Positions 45,858-53,590 of a stretch of 64,000 nucleotides of DNA are shown in pieces. The DNA is from Streptomyces sp. NBC_01198 (GTDB lineage: Bacteria; Actinomycetota; Actinomycetes; Streptomycetales; Streptomycetaceae), in assembly GCF_036010485.1 (NCBI RefSeq), contig NZ_CP108568.1, positions 7,759,001 to 7,823,000 of the forward strand, given 5' to 3'. Position 1 is the first letter of the stretch. Every line of letters begins with the position of its first letter. Made by a program: the position numbers and the translations under genes. Below the pieces are notes generated by a model. That model ran no database searches. It saw only the letters and a program-made list of their open reading frames with translations, and had not been told where the DNA came from.

Positions 45858-46385
45858 TCAGGACGCGGGCACCTCGGCGGACCGCGTGCGCCGCTGCCGT
45901 TCGAGCTCGGCGTAGCGCGCCCGCATCCCGGTGCTGCCGGCCGGCCCGGCGGCGAAGACGTAGGCATCGCTGTCGGCGAGGCTGCGCCCGGTGTGCGCGT
46001 CGACGACGACCGGTTCGGCTTCCTCGCCGGTCTCGGCGTCGACGAGGATCATGGAGCGCTCCTCGGGGGCGAGGTGCTGGTTGCCCCAGGCCGCCAGGGC
46101 GACGATCACCGGCCGCAGTGAGCGTCCGCGCTCGGTGAGCAGATACTCGTGGCGCACCGGACTCGTCTGGTACGGGCGGCGCTCCAGCAGGCCGTCGGCC
46201 ACCAGGGTCTTCAGCCGGGCGGTGAGCATGCTGGTGGATATGTCGAGGCTCTGCTGGAACTGGTCGAACCGCGTGTAGCCGTCGAAGGCGTCGTGGAGGA
46301 TCAGCAGCGTCCACCACTCGCCGACGTGCTGCACCGTCGTCGACAGCGGACATTCGCGATCCTCGAGCCGCGCGCGGCTGGCCAT
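45858..46385 (-). CDS. HxlR-family transcriptional regulator
   Basis: A 175-residue winged-helix regulator. Residues 10-105 are the HxlR domain (CPLSTTVQHVGEWWTLLILHDAF, then LDISTSMLTARLKTLVADGLLERRPY), with a Cys at residue 12 in the position that senses electrophiles or redox in some relatives. The C-terminal 70 residues are an extension seen in actinobacterial members. It is divergent from the NTF2-like/SDR pair, and two 17-bp inverted repeats lie between them. Confidence 0.9.
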   Translation of the reverse strand: MASRARLEDRECPLSTTVQHVGEWWTLLILHDAFDGYTRFDQFQQSLDISTSMLTARLKTLVADGLLERRPYQTSPVRHEYLLTERGRSLRPVIVALAAWGNQHLAPEERSMILVDAETGEEAEPVVVDAHTGRSLADSDAYVFAAGPAGSTGMRARYAELERQRRTRSAEVPAS

Positions 46386-46406
46386 GTGGCACCTCCGGTC
46401 CCAGTT

Positions 46407-46423
46407 ACTGCTAGATTAGCAGT
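46407..46423. promoter_or_regulatory. HxlR operator 1
   Basis: A perfect inverted repeat ACTGCTA-GAT-TAGCAGT in the HxlR/NTF2 intergenic region, in an AT-rich island unlike the surrounding DNA. It is close to the HxlR start, so autoregulation is likely. Confidence 0.75.
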
Positions 46424-46428
46424 CAGTA

Positions 46429-46445
46429 GCTTCTATTTTAGCAGT
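46429..46445. promoter_or_regulatory. HxlR operator 2
   Basis: GCTTCTA-TTT-TAGCAGT repeats operator 1 with one perfect and one degenerate half. Its centre is 22 bp from that of operator 1, two helical turns, which would put two bound dimers on the same DNA face. Confidence 0.65.
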
Positions 46446-46546
46446 CGCACGGCGGTGTCCTTTGCGCGCGCCCGGAAGCGGGTACCTCCCGCCCCGCGCG
46501 CGGGCACACCGGGACCGCCGCGGCCCGATCCCGATCCGAGGCAATC

Positions 46547-46903
46547 ATGACCGGCACATCGCGCCCCATCGACACCGACGACCTGCCCGACGTCATCAAG
46601 CGCTATCTCGAAGCCCACACGGCACGCGACGCCTCCGGGGCCACCCGCGCCATGACCCCGCAGGCGACGGTCACCGACGAGGGCCGGACCTACCGGGGGG
46701 CTCCCGAGATCGAGGCGTGGCTCAACCGCGCGACGTCCGAGTACACCTACACCACCACCCTGCTCGGTGCCGAGCAGGCCGGCCCCGACCGGTACACCGC
46801 GATCCAGCGGCTGGAAGGCGACTTCCCCGGCGGGAGGGTCGACCTGCGGTTCCGCTTCACCCTCGACCAGGGACTGATCGGCGACCTCGTCATCGCCCCC
46901 TGA
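46547..46903 (+). CDS. NTF2/SnoaL-like protein
   Basis: A 118-residue protein of the cone-shaped NTF2-like fold (VIKRYLEAHTARDASGATRAMTPQATVTDEGRTYRG, then AIQRLEGDFPGGRVDLRFRFTLDQGLI). The family includes isomerases, hydratases and non-catalytic ligand binders. It is the first gene of a two-gene operon with an SDR 35 bases downstream and is probably controlled by the divergent HxlR regulator. Confidence 0.82.
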   Translation: MTGTSRPIDTDDLPDVIKRYLEAHTARDASGATRAMTPQATVTDEGRTYRGAPEIEAWLNRATSEYTYTTTLLGAEQAGPDRYTAIQRLEGDFPGGRVDLRFRFTLDQGLIGDLVIAP

Positions 46904-46938
46904 CAGCCCCAGACAACCCCCAGATTCTTGAGGAAACC

Positions 46939-47781
46939 ATGAAGACCTGGTTCATCACCGGAGGATCCCCCGGCGGCTTCGGCATGGCCTACGCCAACAC
47001 CGCGCTGGAGATCGGCGACAACGTCGTCCTCACCGCCCGCCGGCCACAGCTGCTCGGCGAATGGGCCGACCGCCACGGCGACCGCGTGCTCGTCCTGCCG
47101 CTCGACGTCACCGACACCGGGCAGATCCGGGACGCGGTCGCCGCCGCCGAAGGGCGCTTCGGCGGCATCGACGTGCTGGTGAACAACGCCGGCCGCGGCT
47201 GGTACGGCTCCGTGGAGGGCGCCCCGGAGGCCGACGTCCGGCGGTCCTTCGAGCTCAACTTCTTCAGCGTGGTCGAGGTCCTTCGCGCGGTCCTGCCCGG
47301 TATGCGCGCACGGAGCGGCGGATGGGTGGTCACCATGTCCTCCGTCGCAGGGCTGAGGGCCACGCCCGGGTTCGGCTACTACAGCGCGGCGAAGTACGCG
47401 GTCGAGGGCCTGACCGAGGCGCTGCGCCAGGAAGTGGCGCCCTTCGGCGTCAAGGTGCTCGCCGTCGAGCCCGGCGCCTTCCGCACCGGCGCATACGCCG
47501 GCTTCGAGGGCGAGCCGGTCACGGAGACCGTCGACGCCTATCTGCCGTTCGTCGAGTCCGTCCGCTCCTCCATGATCGAGCAGAACGGGCGCCAGGCCGG
47601 CGACCCCTACCGCGGAGTGCGGGCCGTCCTCGCCGCCATGGAACAGGACCCGCCTCCCCACCGGATCGTCCTGGGCGCCGGCGGCCACCGAGCCGTCGCG
47701 GACCAGCTGGGGGGCATGCTCGTGGAGCTGCGGGCCCAGGAAGCGGCCTCGGCCGGCGCGGACTTCCCGCCGGCGGAGTAG
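46939..47781 (+). CDS. SDR-family oxidoreductase
   Basis: A 280-residue classical SDR: FITGGSPGGFG cofactor motif, NNAG, Ser in MSSVAG, and YYSAAK as the Tyr/Lys pair. GAGGAAA precedes ATG 46939. It is co-transcribed with the NTF2-like gene. Pairing of an HxlR regulator with an SDR suggests response to a reactive carbonyl or quinone, which is inference. Confidence 0.9.
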   Translation: MKTWFITGGSPGGFGMAYANTALEIGDNVVLTARRPQLLGEWADRHGDRVLVLPLDVTDTGQIRDAVAAAEGRFGGIDVLVNNAGRGWYGSVEGAPEADVRRSFELNFFSVVEVLRAVLPGMRARSGGWVVTMSSVAGLRATPGFGYYSAAKYAVEGLTEALRQEVAPFGVKVLAVEPGAFRTGAYAGFEGEPVTETVDAYLPFVESVRSSMIEQNGRQAGDPYRGVRAVLAAMEQDPPPHRIVLGAGGHRAVADQLGGMLVELRAQEAASAGADFPPAE

Positions 47782-47814
47782 GGAACTCCGGCCGGCGCGG
47801 GATCTTCCGGCCCG

Positions 47815-48612
47815 TCAGGCGTCCCGCCAGCCTCCGTCGACCTGCAGGTTGGCCCCGTTGACGTAGCTTCCCGCCGGGCTGGCGAGGTAGGTCACCAGGC
47901 CGGCGTAGTCGCCCGGCCTGCCGATGCGTCCCGCGTCGTTGGGTGCGAGCGCCCTGATCAGGTTCGGCTCGATCTCGTCCCAGGTCTCGCCCCAGCCGTT
48001 CTGCCTGCCCAGTGCGACCAGCGACGTCTCCACCGACGGCACCAGGATGCCGCCCGCCGCGATCGCGTTCGAGGTGACCCCCGTCTCGCGCAGGTCGCGG
48101 GCCAGGGATGCCGCCAGGTTGCTGCGGGCCGCGTTGGTGGCGGCGTAATGGGGCTGGCTCGCCTGCGGCAGGCGGCCGGTGACGCTGCTGATCTGGATCA
48201 CCCGTCCCCAGCCGCGCTCGCGCATGGCCGGTACGAGGCGCTGGATCATGCGCACGCTGGAGATGACGTTGGTGTTGTAGATGTCGGCCCAGGCCGTCGG
48301 CGAGGTGGTCGCCCACGTGGCAGCCATGTCGTAGACGCCCGCGTTGTTGACGAGGATGTCGATCGGACCGCCGGCCAGCGCTCCGGCGACGGCCGCCTCG
48401 GCGCCCTCGTCCGTGCCGAGGTCGCCGAGGGTCACGTCGGCGTGCCCGCCGGCCTCCCGGATCGTCTTGGCGACGGCTTCGGCCCGTGCCTCGTCCCGTC
48501 CGTGGACGACGACGGACGCTCCTTCCGCCGCCAGCCGCCTGGCGATCTCCTCGCCGAGTCCGGTACTCGATCCGGTGACGATCGCGCGCTTTCCTTCGAG
48601 TTCCAGGTGCAT
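47815..48612 (-). CDS. SDR-family protein with YxxxN in place of YxxxK
   Basis: A 265-residue SDR with GSSTGLG cofactor motif, NNAGVY, Ser in ISSVTG and the C-terminal QVDGGWRDA. The catalytic Lys is replaced: the motif reads YAATN, so activity may be weak or lost, or the protein may bind ligand only. ATG 48612 is the start (MHLELEGKRAIVTG). It is divergent from a TetR gene, and two TGGAC-type inverted repeats lie between them. Confidence 0.88.
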   Translation of the reverse strand: MHLELEGKRAIVTGSSTGLGEEIARRLAAEGASVVVHGRDEARAEAVAKTIREAGGHADVTLGDLGTDEGAEAAVAGALAGGPIDILVNNAGVYDMAATWATTSPTAWADIYNTNVISSVRMIQRLVPAMRERGWGRVIQISSVTGRLPQASQPHYAATNAARSNLAASLARDLRETGVTSNAIAAGGILVPSVETSLVALGRQNGWGETWDEIEPNLIRALAPNDAGRIGRPGDYAGLVTYLASPAGSYVNGANLQVDGGWRDA

Positions 48613-48673
48613 TCCGCTGCTCTCTTCCCGTGCGGTCTTCCGGTGTGCGCCCTCCACCGTGCGACGAAAAAAA

Positions 48674-48689
48674 TGGACTAGCAAGTCCA
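48674..48689. promoter_or_regulatory. TetR operator 1 (SDR side)
   Basis: TGGACT-AGCA-AGTCCA, a perfect 6-4-6 inverted repeat, 62 bases upstream of the SDR start on the minus strand. It shares its half-site with operator 2 near the TetR start. Confidence 0.75.
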
Positions 48690-48728
48690 GAGTTCCGGGG
48701 CCGGGCAGGCCGGGCCGCCGACGTAGAA

Positions 48729-48744
48729 TGGACTCAGTGGTCCA
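48729..48744. promoter_or_regulatory. TetR operator 2 (regulator side)
   Basis: TGGAC-TCAGTG-GTCCA, an inverted repeat with the same TGGAC halves as operator 1, centred 55 bp from it and ending 18 bases before the TetR start codon. Binding here would block transcription of tetR itself. Confidence 0.72.
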
Positions 48745-48762
48745 GCACGGGAAGGTGTCCGC

Positions 48763-49374
48763 ATGGCAGTCGCACTGACAGCGAAGGGGCAGCTCACCCG
48801 CGCCCGGATCGTCGCCGGGGCAGCGGAGGTGCTGCGGCAGAGAGGGCTCACGGCGACCCTCGACGAGATCAGGGAACGCACCCGCACCAGCAAGAGCCAG
48901 CTCTTCCACTACTTCCCCGAGGGCAAGGACCAGTTGCTGCTGGCTGTCGCCCAGCACGAGGCGGACCGGGTGCTGCACGACCAGCAGCCGTATCTGTCCG
49001 CCCTGGACAGCTGGGACGCCTGGCTCCGGTGGCGGGACGTGGTCGTCGAGCGGTACGAGGAGCAGGGCGACACCTGCCCGCTCGGGTCGCTGATCCAGCA
49101 GGTCGGCCGTACGTCCCCCGGCGCCCGGGCCATCGTCAGCCGCCTGCTGGGCGAATGGCAGGCACACCTCGCCGGCGGCATGAGGGCCCTGCGGCGCGAC
49201 GGCCTGCTGCCGGACACGTTCGACGTGGACGCCTCAGCCGCCGCGCTGCTTGCGGGGGTGCAGGGCGGGGTGGCGATCCTGCTGGCCACCGGCGAGACGA
49301 CGCACCTGAAGGCCGCCCTCGACGTGGCGATCACGCAGCTTCAGGACGCGGGCCCGGGCCGGCCGGCGGCGTGA
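48763..49374 (+). CDS. TetR-family regulator
   Basis: A 203-residue TetR/AcrR regulator. Residues 10-57 form the helix-turn-helix (TRARIVAGAAEVLRQRGLTA, then TSKSQLFHYFPEGKDQLL). The ligand domain resembles the TetR_C group seen with SDR targets. ATG 48763 follows GGAAGGTG. It very likely represses the divergent SDR and itself through the two operators at 48674 and 48729. Confidence 0.9.
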   Translation: MAVALTAKGQLTRARIVAGAAEVLRQRGLTATLDEIRERTRTSKSQLFHYFPEGKDQLLLAVAQHEADRVLHDQQPYLSALDSWDAWLRWRDVVVERYEEQGDTCPLGSLIQQVGRTSPGARAIVSRLLGEWQAHLAGGMRALRRDGLLPDTFDVDASAAALLAGVQGGVAILLATGETTHLKAALDVAITQLQDAGPGRPAA

Positions 49375-49468
49375 CGGCCGGTGGGGCGCCCCGGGAGGGC
49401 GGCGGATCCCCGGGCCCGCCAGGTCGTCCCTGGCCGCCCGAGGCTGCCGCGGTGGGGTGCCCGGAGTC

Positions 49469-50077
49469 TCAGGACGGCGGCGTCAGCACGTTGTCGATCA
49501 GGTAGACCGTGGCGTTGCGGGTGGCGACGTTGCCGCACACGATGTTCGCGGAGTTGTTCACCTTGAAGGTGGTGCCGGAGCCCGACGTGGTGAGGTTGGC
49601 GCCCTCCAGCGTCTTGAACGAGCCCTTGGGCAGCTGGGCCGGCGTGATCCGCTTGTCGCCCACCACGTGGTAGGTCAGGACCTTCTTCAGCTCGGCCTTG
49701 TCCGTCAGCAGCGACGCCAGCTTGCCGGCCGAGAGCTTCTTGAACGCCGCGTTGGTCGGCGCGAAGACCGTCGCGTTCTTCTCCGAGTTGAGGGTGTCGA
49801 CCAGACCGGCCCGTTTGAGCGCCGCTACCAGGGTGGCCAGTTGCGGATTCGTGGCCGCGGCGGTGGCGACGTCCGACTTGGCCATGACGGCCGCACTGCC
49901 GGAACAGCCGCTGCCGAACGTGCCGCCCGAGGGCGAGGGGCTCGGCGACGCCGACGAACCGGAGGACGCGTCCTGTGCTGCGGCGAGGGGGGCGAAGCCG
50001 CCCAGGGAGAGGGGCAGTGCCACGGCGATCGCGGTCAGTGCCACGACGGTGCGGATACGGATGCGGAGCTGCGTCAT
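49469..50077 (-). CDS. Secreted fasciclin (FAS1) domain protein
   Basis: A 202-residue secreted protein. The signal core is VVALTAIAVALPLSLGG with cleavage near AAAQ at residue 34, followed by a Ser/Pro-rich linker. One FAS1 domain covers about residues 65-200, with H1 (NATVFAPTNAAFKKL), YHVV, and H2 (VYLIDNVLTPP) motifs visible. Such proteins mediate adhesion or surface interactions. AGAGGT lies about seven bases upstream of ATG 50077. Confidence 0.88.
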   Translation of the reverse strand: MTQLRIRIRTVVALTAIAVALPLSLGGFAPLAAAQDASSGSSASPSPSPSGGTFGSGCSGSAAVMAKSDVATAAATNPQLATLVAALKRAGLVDTLNSEKNATVFAPTNAAFKKLSAGKLASLLTDKAELKKVLTYHVVGDKRITPAQLPKGSFKTLEGANLTTSGSGTTFKVNNSANIVCGNVATRNATVYLIDNVLTPPS

Positions 50078-50367
50078 GTCGATACCTCTTTTCCGCTGCA
50101 GGAATGAAGCCACGCGGGCGGTCTCGAGGGACGGCTGTCGGGGACTGGCCAGGGGCTCTGGCCCGGGAACCGGAGGGGGATGTCCGCACGCTCCGGACGG
50201 TGCGGCTCAGGCCATCCCTTCGAGAGTGGCAGCGCCCGCCTGAACGCGCACCTTCTGCCGCCCGCAGGCAGCCGCTGGCGGCTCCCGCGGCCGGTCGGTG
50301 GCACGTACACCTGCCGGACCGGGCGGTCCGCGACACCGGGGCGCACGCCGAGCGGCGTCCGCCCCGG

Positions 50368-52074
50368 TCACTGCCGGGTGAGCTCCGTGGGCGCCCCGAA
50401 CCTCGGCGAGGCGGGGGCGAGCTCCAGCGTCCCGTCGGTCATGCTCAGGTCGTAGGAGTTGCCGACCGGGCAGGACACCGTCCCGGCCGGGTCCGTCCTG
50501 CGCGCCGTCCTGGCGACGAAGTGGACGACGCCGGCGTTCATCGACCGCAACTCCAACGTCTCGGTGCAGCCGTCGTTCTTGCCGGTGTCCAGGTCGTGGA
50601 TGTCGCTCACCTGCTGTCCGACCAGCTCGCCGAGGCGGCCCGCGCGCAGGGTGAGGGTGATCTTGTAGCTGTCCGTCTGCAGGGCCATCGAGTAGTTGCC
50701 GGGATTGCCCGGGCCGGTAGCGGCCCAGGTGCCCACCCAGGCAGCGGGCAGTGCGTGCGGATCCGCGCTCTGCCCGCCGGCCCCCGCGGTGGTCGACCCG
50801 GCACTGCCGCCGGTCTTGCCGTCGTCGTCGGAGCCGGAGTCGCCCAGGCTGTACACCAGCACCCCGGCCACCGCCGCAACGGCCACGACGCCCGCCGCGA
50901 CGACCAGCCACGCCCGGTGCCCGGTCGTCCGCGACGGCCGCGGCGCCGCGCCACGGCCGTGCTCGCCCTCGTCGTCCTCTTCCGCCGGCCCCTGCACCGG
51001 TGCGGGAACGGGCCCGTTCCGGCCGGGCGGCCGGTCGTGCGCGGTCCGCGTGACGGAGTCCGGGGACGGACCGGGCGGGACGGCGACGGCGGGCCCGGCG
51101 GAGCCCGACGGCGGAGGGGTGCGGTCGACGACCGTGGCGGGACGGGTCGGCGGCTCGACGGCCGGTTCGCCCAGCGCCGCGCGCATGGTGGCCTCCCGGG
51201 ACGCCAGTTCCGCCGGGAGCCCCGCAGGCAGCCGCCGCGCCCACAGCCCGGCCGGCCGGTCCGGCTCCGCCAGCAGCCCGGCGGCCGCGCGGGCGGTGGG
51301 CCGATCCCCCGGCTGCTTGGCCAGGCAGGCCCGTACCAGCGGCAGCAGTCCCTCGGGCACCCCTGCCAGGTCGGGCTCCTCGTGGACCACGCGATACAGC
51401 AGCGCCGACGCGGGCGGATTCTCGCCGGGCCGGTGGAACGGACCGCGCCCGGTGGCCGCGTGGACCAGCACGGCACCCAGCGCGAAGACGTCGCCGGGCT
51501 CCGCCGACACCCCCTCGGTGGCCTGCTCGGGCGGCATGTAGCCCGGCGAGCCGATCATCGCGCCGGTCCGGGTGTGCCGGGAGTCCTCCGCGGCGCGCGC
51601 GATGCCGAAGTCGATGAGCAGCGGGCGCTGCCCGGCCAGCAGCACGTTGGACGGCTTGACGTCCCGGTGGGCCAGGCCCGTCTGGTGCACCGCGTGCAGC
51701 GCCTCGCACAGTTCGGCGGCCAGCGCGGTCAGGCTCGCCTCCGGCAGCGGCCCGTGGCCGCCCACCCAGTCGGCCAGCGAGGGCGCGGCGACGTATTCGG
51801 TGGCCAGCCACTGCGGGCGGGCGTCCGCGGGGGAGAAGTCGATCACGGTGACGGTCCACGGCGAGCGCACCCGGTCGGCGTGCCGGATCTCCCGGGCGAA
51901 GCGCTCCCCGAAGGCCGGATCGAGCCCGAACTCGGACCGCACGGTCTTCAGCGCGAGCGGCCGACCGGCCCGGGTCCTGGCGAGATACACCTGCCCCATG
52001 CCTCCGGCGCCCAGCCGCGCGAACAGCGGATATCCCCCGACCGAGACCGGATCGGTCCCCCCCAGACTCTCCAT
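50368..52074 (-). CDS. Membrane Ser/Thr protein kinase
   Basis: A 568-residue Hanks-type kinase. The kinase domain covers about residues 13-270: glycine loop GAGGMGQVY, Lys43, HRDVKPSN with catalytic Asp138, DFG at 155-157, and GSPGYMPPEQA in the activation segment. A Pro-rich juxtamembrane linker, one transmembrane helix (WLVVAAGVVAVAAVAGVLVYSL) and a 150-residue extracellular domain (AAWVGTWAATGPGNPGNYSM, ending ELTRQ) follow. The outer domain is not PASTA and resembles a lipocalin-like sensor fold. Phosphorylation targets are unknown. Confidence 0.92.
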   Translation of the reverse strand: MESLGGTDPVSVGGYPLFARLGAGGMGQVYLARTRAGRPLALKTVRSEFGLDPAFGERFAREIRHADRVRSPWTVTVIDFSPADARPQWLATEYVAAPSLADWVGGHGPLPEASLTALAAELCEALHAVHQTGLAHRDVKPSNVLLAGQRPLLIDFGIARAAEDSRHTRTGAMIGSPGYMPPEQATEGVSAEPGDVFALGAVLVHAATGRGPFHRPGENPPASALLYRVVHEEPDLAGVPEGLLPLVRACLAKQPGDRPTARAAAGLLAEPDRPAGLWARRLPAGLPAELASREATMRAALGEPAVEPPTRPATVVDRTPPPSGSAGPAVAVPPGPSPDSVTRTAHDRPPGRNGPVPAPVQGPAEEDDEGEHGRGAAPRPSRTTGHRAWLVVAAGVVAVAAVAGVLVYSLGDSGSDDDGKTGGSAGSTTAGAGGQSADPHALPAAWVGTWAATGPGNPGNYSMALQTDSYKITLTLRAGRLGELVGQQVSDIHDLDTGKNDGCTETLELRSMNAGVVHFVARTARRTDPAGTVSCPVGNSYDLSMTDGTLELAPASPRFGAPTELTRQ

Positions 52075-52198
52075 GCGCGAAGCCTACGACGCCCCTCCGC
52101 GGCTGTCCCCACCTGCTGGAAAGACGTCCCCCCGCCCTGCGGCCCCCGTCAATCGCTCCCCGCCCTCCGGCCTCGAACGAGCGGCACGACCCCTCGGC

Positions 52199-52215
52199 GG
52201 TACCATTCTGGTACC
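52199..52215. promoter_or_regulatory. Palindromic operator of the toxin-antitoxin pair
   Basis: GGTACC-ATTCT-GGTACC, a perfect 6-5-6 inverted repeat (each half is itself palindromic), ending eight bases before the antitoxin start. RHH antitoxins usually autorepress from such sites. Confidence 0.75.
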
Positions 52216-52223
52216 CTACGGGC

Positions 52224-52460
52224 ATGCCAGCGTTGAACATCACCTTCACCGACGACGAGCTCGAAGCGGTACGGGCCGCCGCGGCCGCCGAGGGCAAGAG
52301 CCTGAAGCAGTACGTGCACGACCTGCCGCTGCGTGAACGGCAGCGGGCGGATTTCGTCCGCTACGCCGCCGCCTTCGGCGAGCAGCGCCGGGGCGAGTTC
52401 GACGAGGCGTTCCCCGACGAGGTGCCGCCGGCCGCCGCGCGGGGGGCAGAGGCCGCCTGA
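52224..52460 (+). CDS. Ribbon-helix-helix antitoxin
   Basis: A 78-residue protein. The N-terminus (LNITFTDDELEAVRAAAAAE, then KSLKQYVHD) is a ribbon-helix-helix DNA-binding fold. The C-terminal acidic, Ala-rich tail would be the toxin-neutralising segment. It is the first gene of a two-gene operon, its stop overlaps the toxin start by one base (TGATG), and it is preceded by a palindromic operator at 52199. Confidence 0.8.
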   Translation: MPALNITFTDDELEAVRAAAAAEGKSLKQYVHDLPLRERQRADFVRYAAAFGEQRRGEFDEAFPDEVPPAAARGAEAA

Positions 52461-52840
52461 TGCCACCGGTCCTCTACATCGATGTGGCCTGGCTGCTGGA
52501 CGTCCAGGAGCAGGCCCTGCCCGAGGACGTCTCGGTGTCCGACTACTCGGCCCTCGTCGCGGCCGTCGCCCGGCACAAGACGAAGATCCCCCGGCACGAC
52601 ACCCCCACCCCGGACCCCGCCTGGCGGGCGGCCGCCCTGCTGCACACCCTGGTGTGCCTGGAGCCCCTGCCGTTCCGCAACAGCCTCTTCGCCTGCCAGG
52701 TCGCGGCGGCCTACATGCACGCGTCCGGCCACGGCATCGACCCGCCCTACGGCGCGCTGGTGGAACTGGTACGCGACATCCAGTCCCGCAAGGCCGGCCT
52801 CTTCGACGCCGCCGACCGCATCCGCGCCTGGCAGCTGTGA
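52460..52840 (+). CDS. Fic/Doc-like toxin component
   Basis: A 126-residue protein resembling the small Doc-like toxins annotated in streptomycetes (YIDVAWLLDVQEQALPEDVSV, then AAALLHTLVCLEPLPFRNSL and YMHASGHGIDPPYGALVELV). The canonical Fic motif HxFx(D/E)GNGR is degenerate here (PLPFRNSLFACQVAAAYM): the catalytic His is missing. It may act by another mechanism, be a decoy, or be inactive. It is translationally coupled to the antitoxin. Confidence 0.75.
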   Translation: MPPVLYIDVAWLLDVQEQALPEDVSVSDYSALVAAVARHKTKIPRHDTPTPDPAWRAAALLHTLVCLEPLPFRNSLFACQVAAAYMHASGHGIDPPYGALVELVRDIQSRKAGLFDAADRIRAWQL

Positions 52841-52880
52841 GCCCCGTGCCCGCACGCGGTACGGGCGACGCGCGGAAGGC

Positions 52881-53264
52881 TCAGAGCGGCTGGAGCCGGG
52901 TCCGCAGCAGGCAGAATACGTTGCCCTCCGGATCCGCCAGTACGTGCCAGCTCTCCGCGCCGGTCTGGCCGACGTCCGCCGGCTGGGCGCCGAGCGCGAG
53001 CAGCCGGTCCAGCTCGGCGTCCTGGTCCCGGTCGGTGGCGTTGACGTCGATGTGCAGCCGGAGCTTGGCGGGGCGCGGGTCGCTGCTGGGGCTGAGGACG
53101 AGGGTGGGCTGCGGGCCGCCGAAACCGGTGCCGGGCGGCCCGATCTCGATGCTCCCGTCGTCCTCCCGCCCGAGTTCGACGTAGCCGAGGACGTCGCTCC
53201 AGAACACGGCGAGCCGCTCGGGGTCGGCGGCGTCGATGACCAGCTCACTGATACGGCATGCCAT
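52881..53264 (-). CDS. VOC-family (glyoxalase fold) protein
   Basis: A 127-residue vicinal-oxygen-chelate protein: ISELVIDAADPERLAVFWSD, then RLHIDVNATDRDQDAELDRL and HVLADPEGNVFCLL. The metal residues are partly changed relative to glyoxalase I (HIDV, DPEGNVF with Asp/Glu), typical of the many small uncharacterised VOC proteins. ATG 53264 (MACRISELV) starts at the fold. It is convergent with the toxin gene. Confidence 0.85.
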   Translation of the reverse strand: MACRISELVIDAADPERLAVFWSDVLGYVELGREDDGSIEIGPPGTGFGGPQPTLVLSPSSDPRPAKLRLHIDVNATDRDQDAELDRLLALGAQPADVGQTGAESWHVLADPEGNVFCLLRTRLQPL

Positions 53265-53590
53265 GGCCGCCAGTGTAGGGAGACGACCCGGGTGGCAAAG
53301 CCCGATCGGGTCCGCCGGGCGGAGGCGCTCTCCGCGCTCACGCCGGGCAGTCCCCGGCGGCGGCCACCGGACGGGGTCCAACGCCCAAGTTGTCGGCAGA
53401 CGGTGGCCAGGTCATCATGGACGAGACGAGATCGCACATTGGTTTTCGCGCCAGATCGCAACCGGCCCGGACGACAATCTCAGGCTCGTGGTCCAGGGCC
53501 TGGCGGCGCCGATTCGCGCACTCCCACCACAGAAGAGGAGACTGGTGCGTCCCGCATGATCCAGCACAACCCTGGTGCGGGAGGCTCGCC
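53265..53590. other. Intergenic region before the phosphate transporter
   Basis: A 326-base gap. Its last part contains a hairpin (CCCGCA...TGCGGG at about 53553-53581) just before the PiT start and a possible short frame beginning ATGATCCAGCAC. No Pho-box-like direct repeats are obvious. I see no gene in the rest. Confidence 0.45.
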
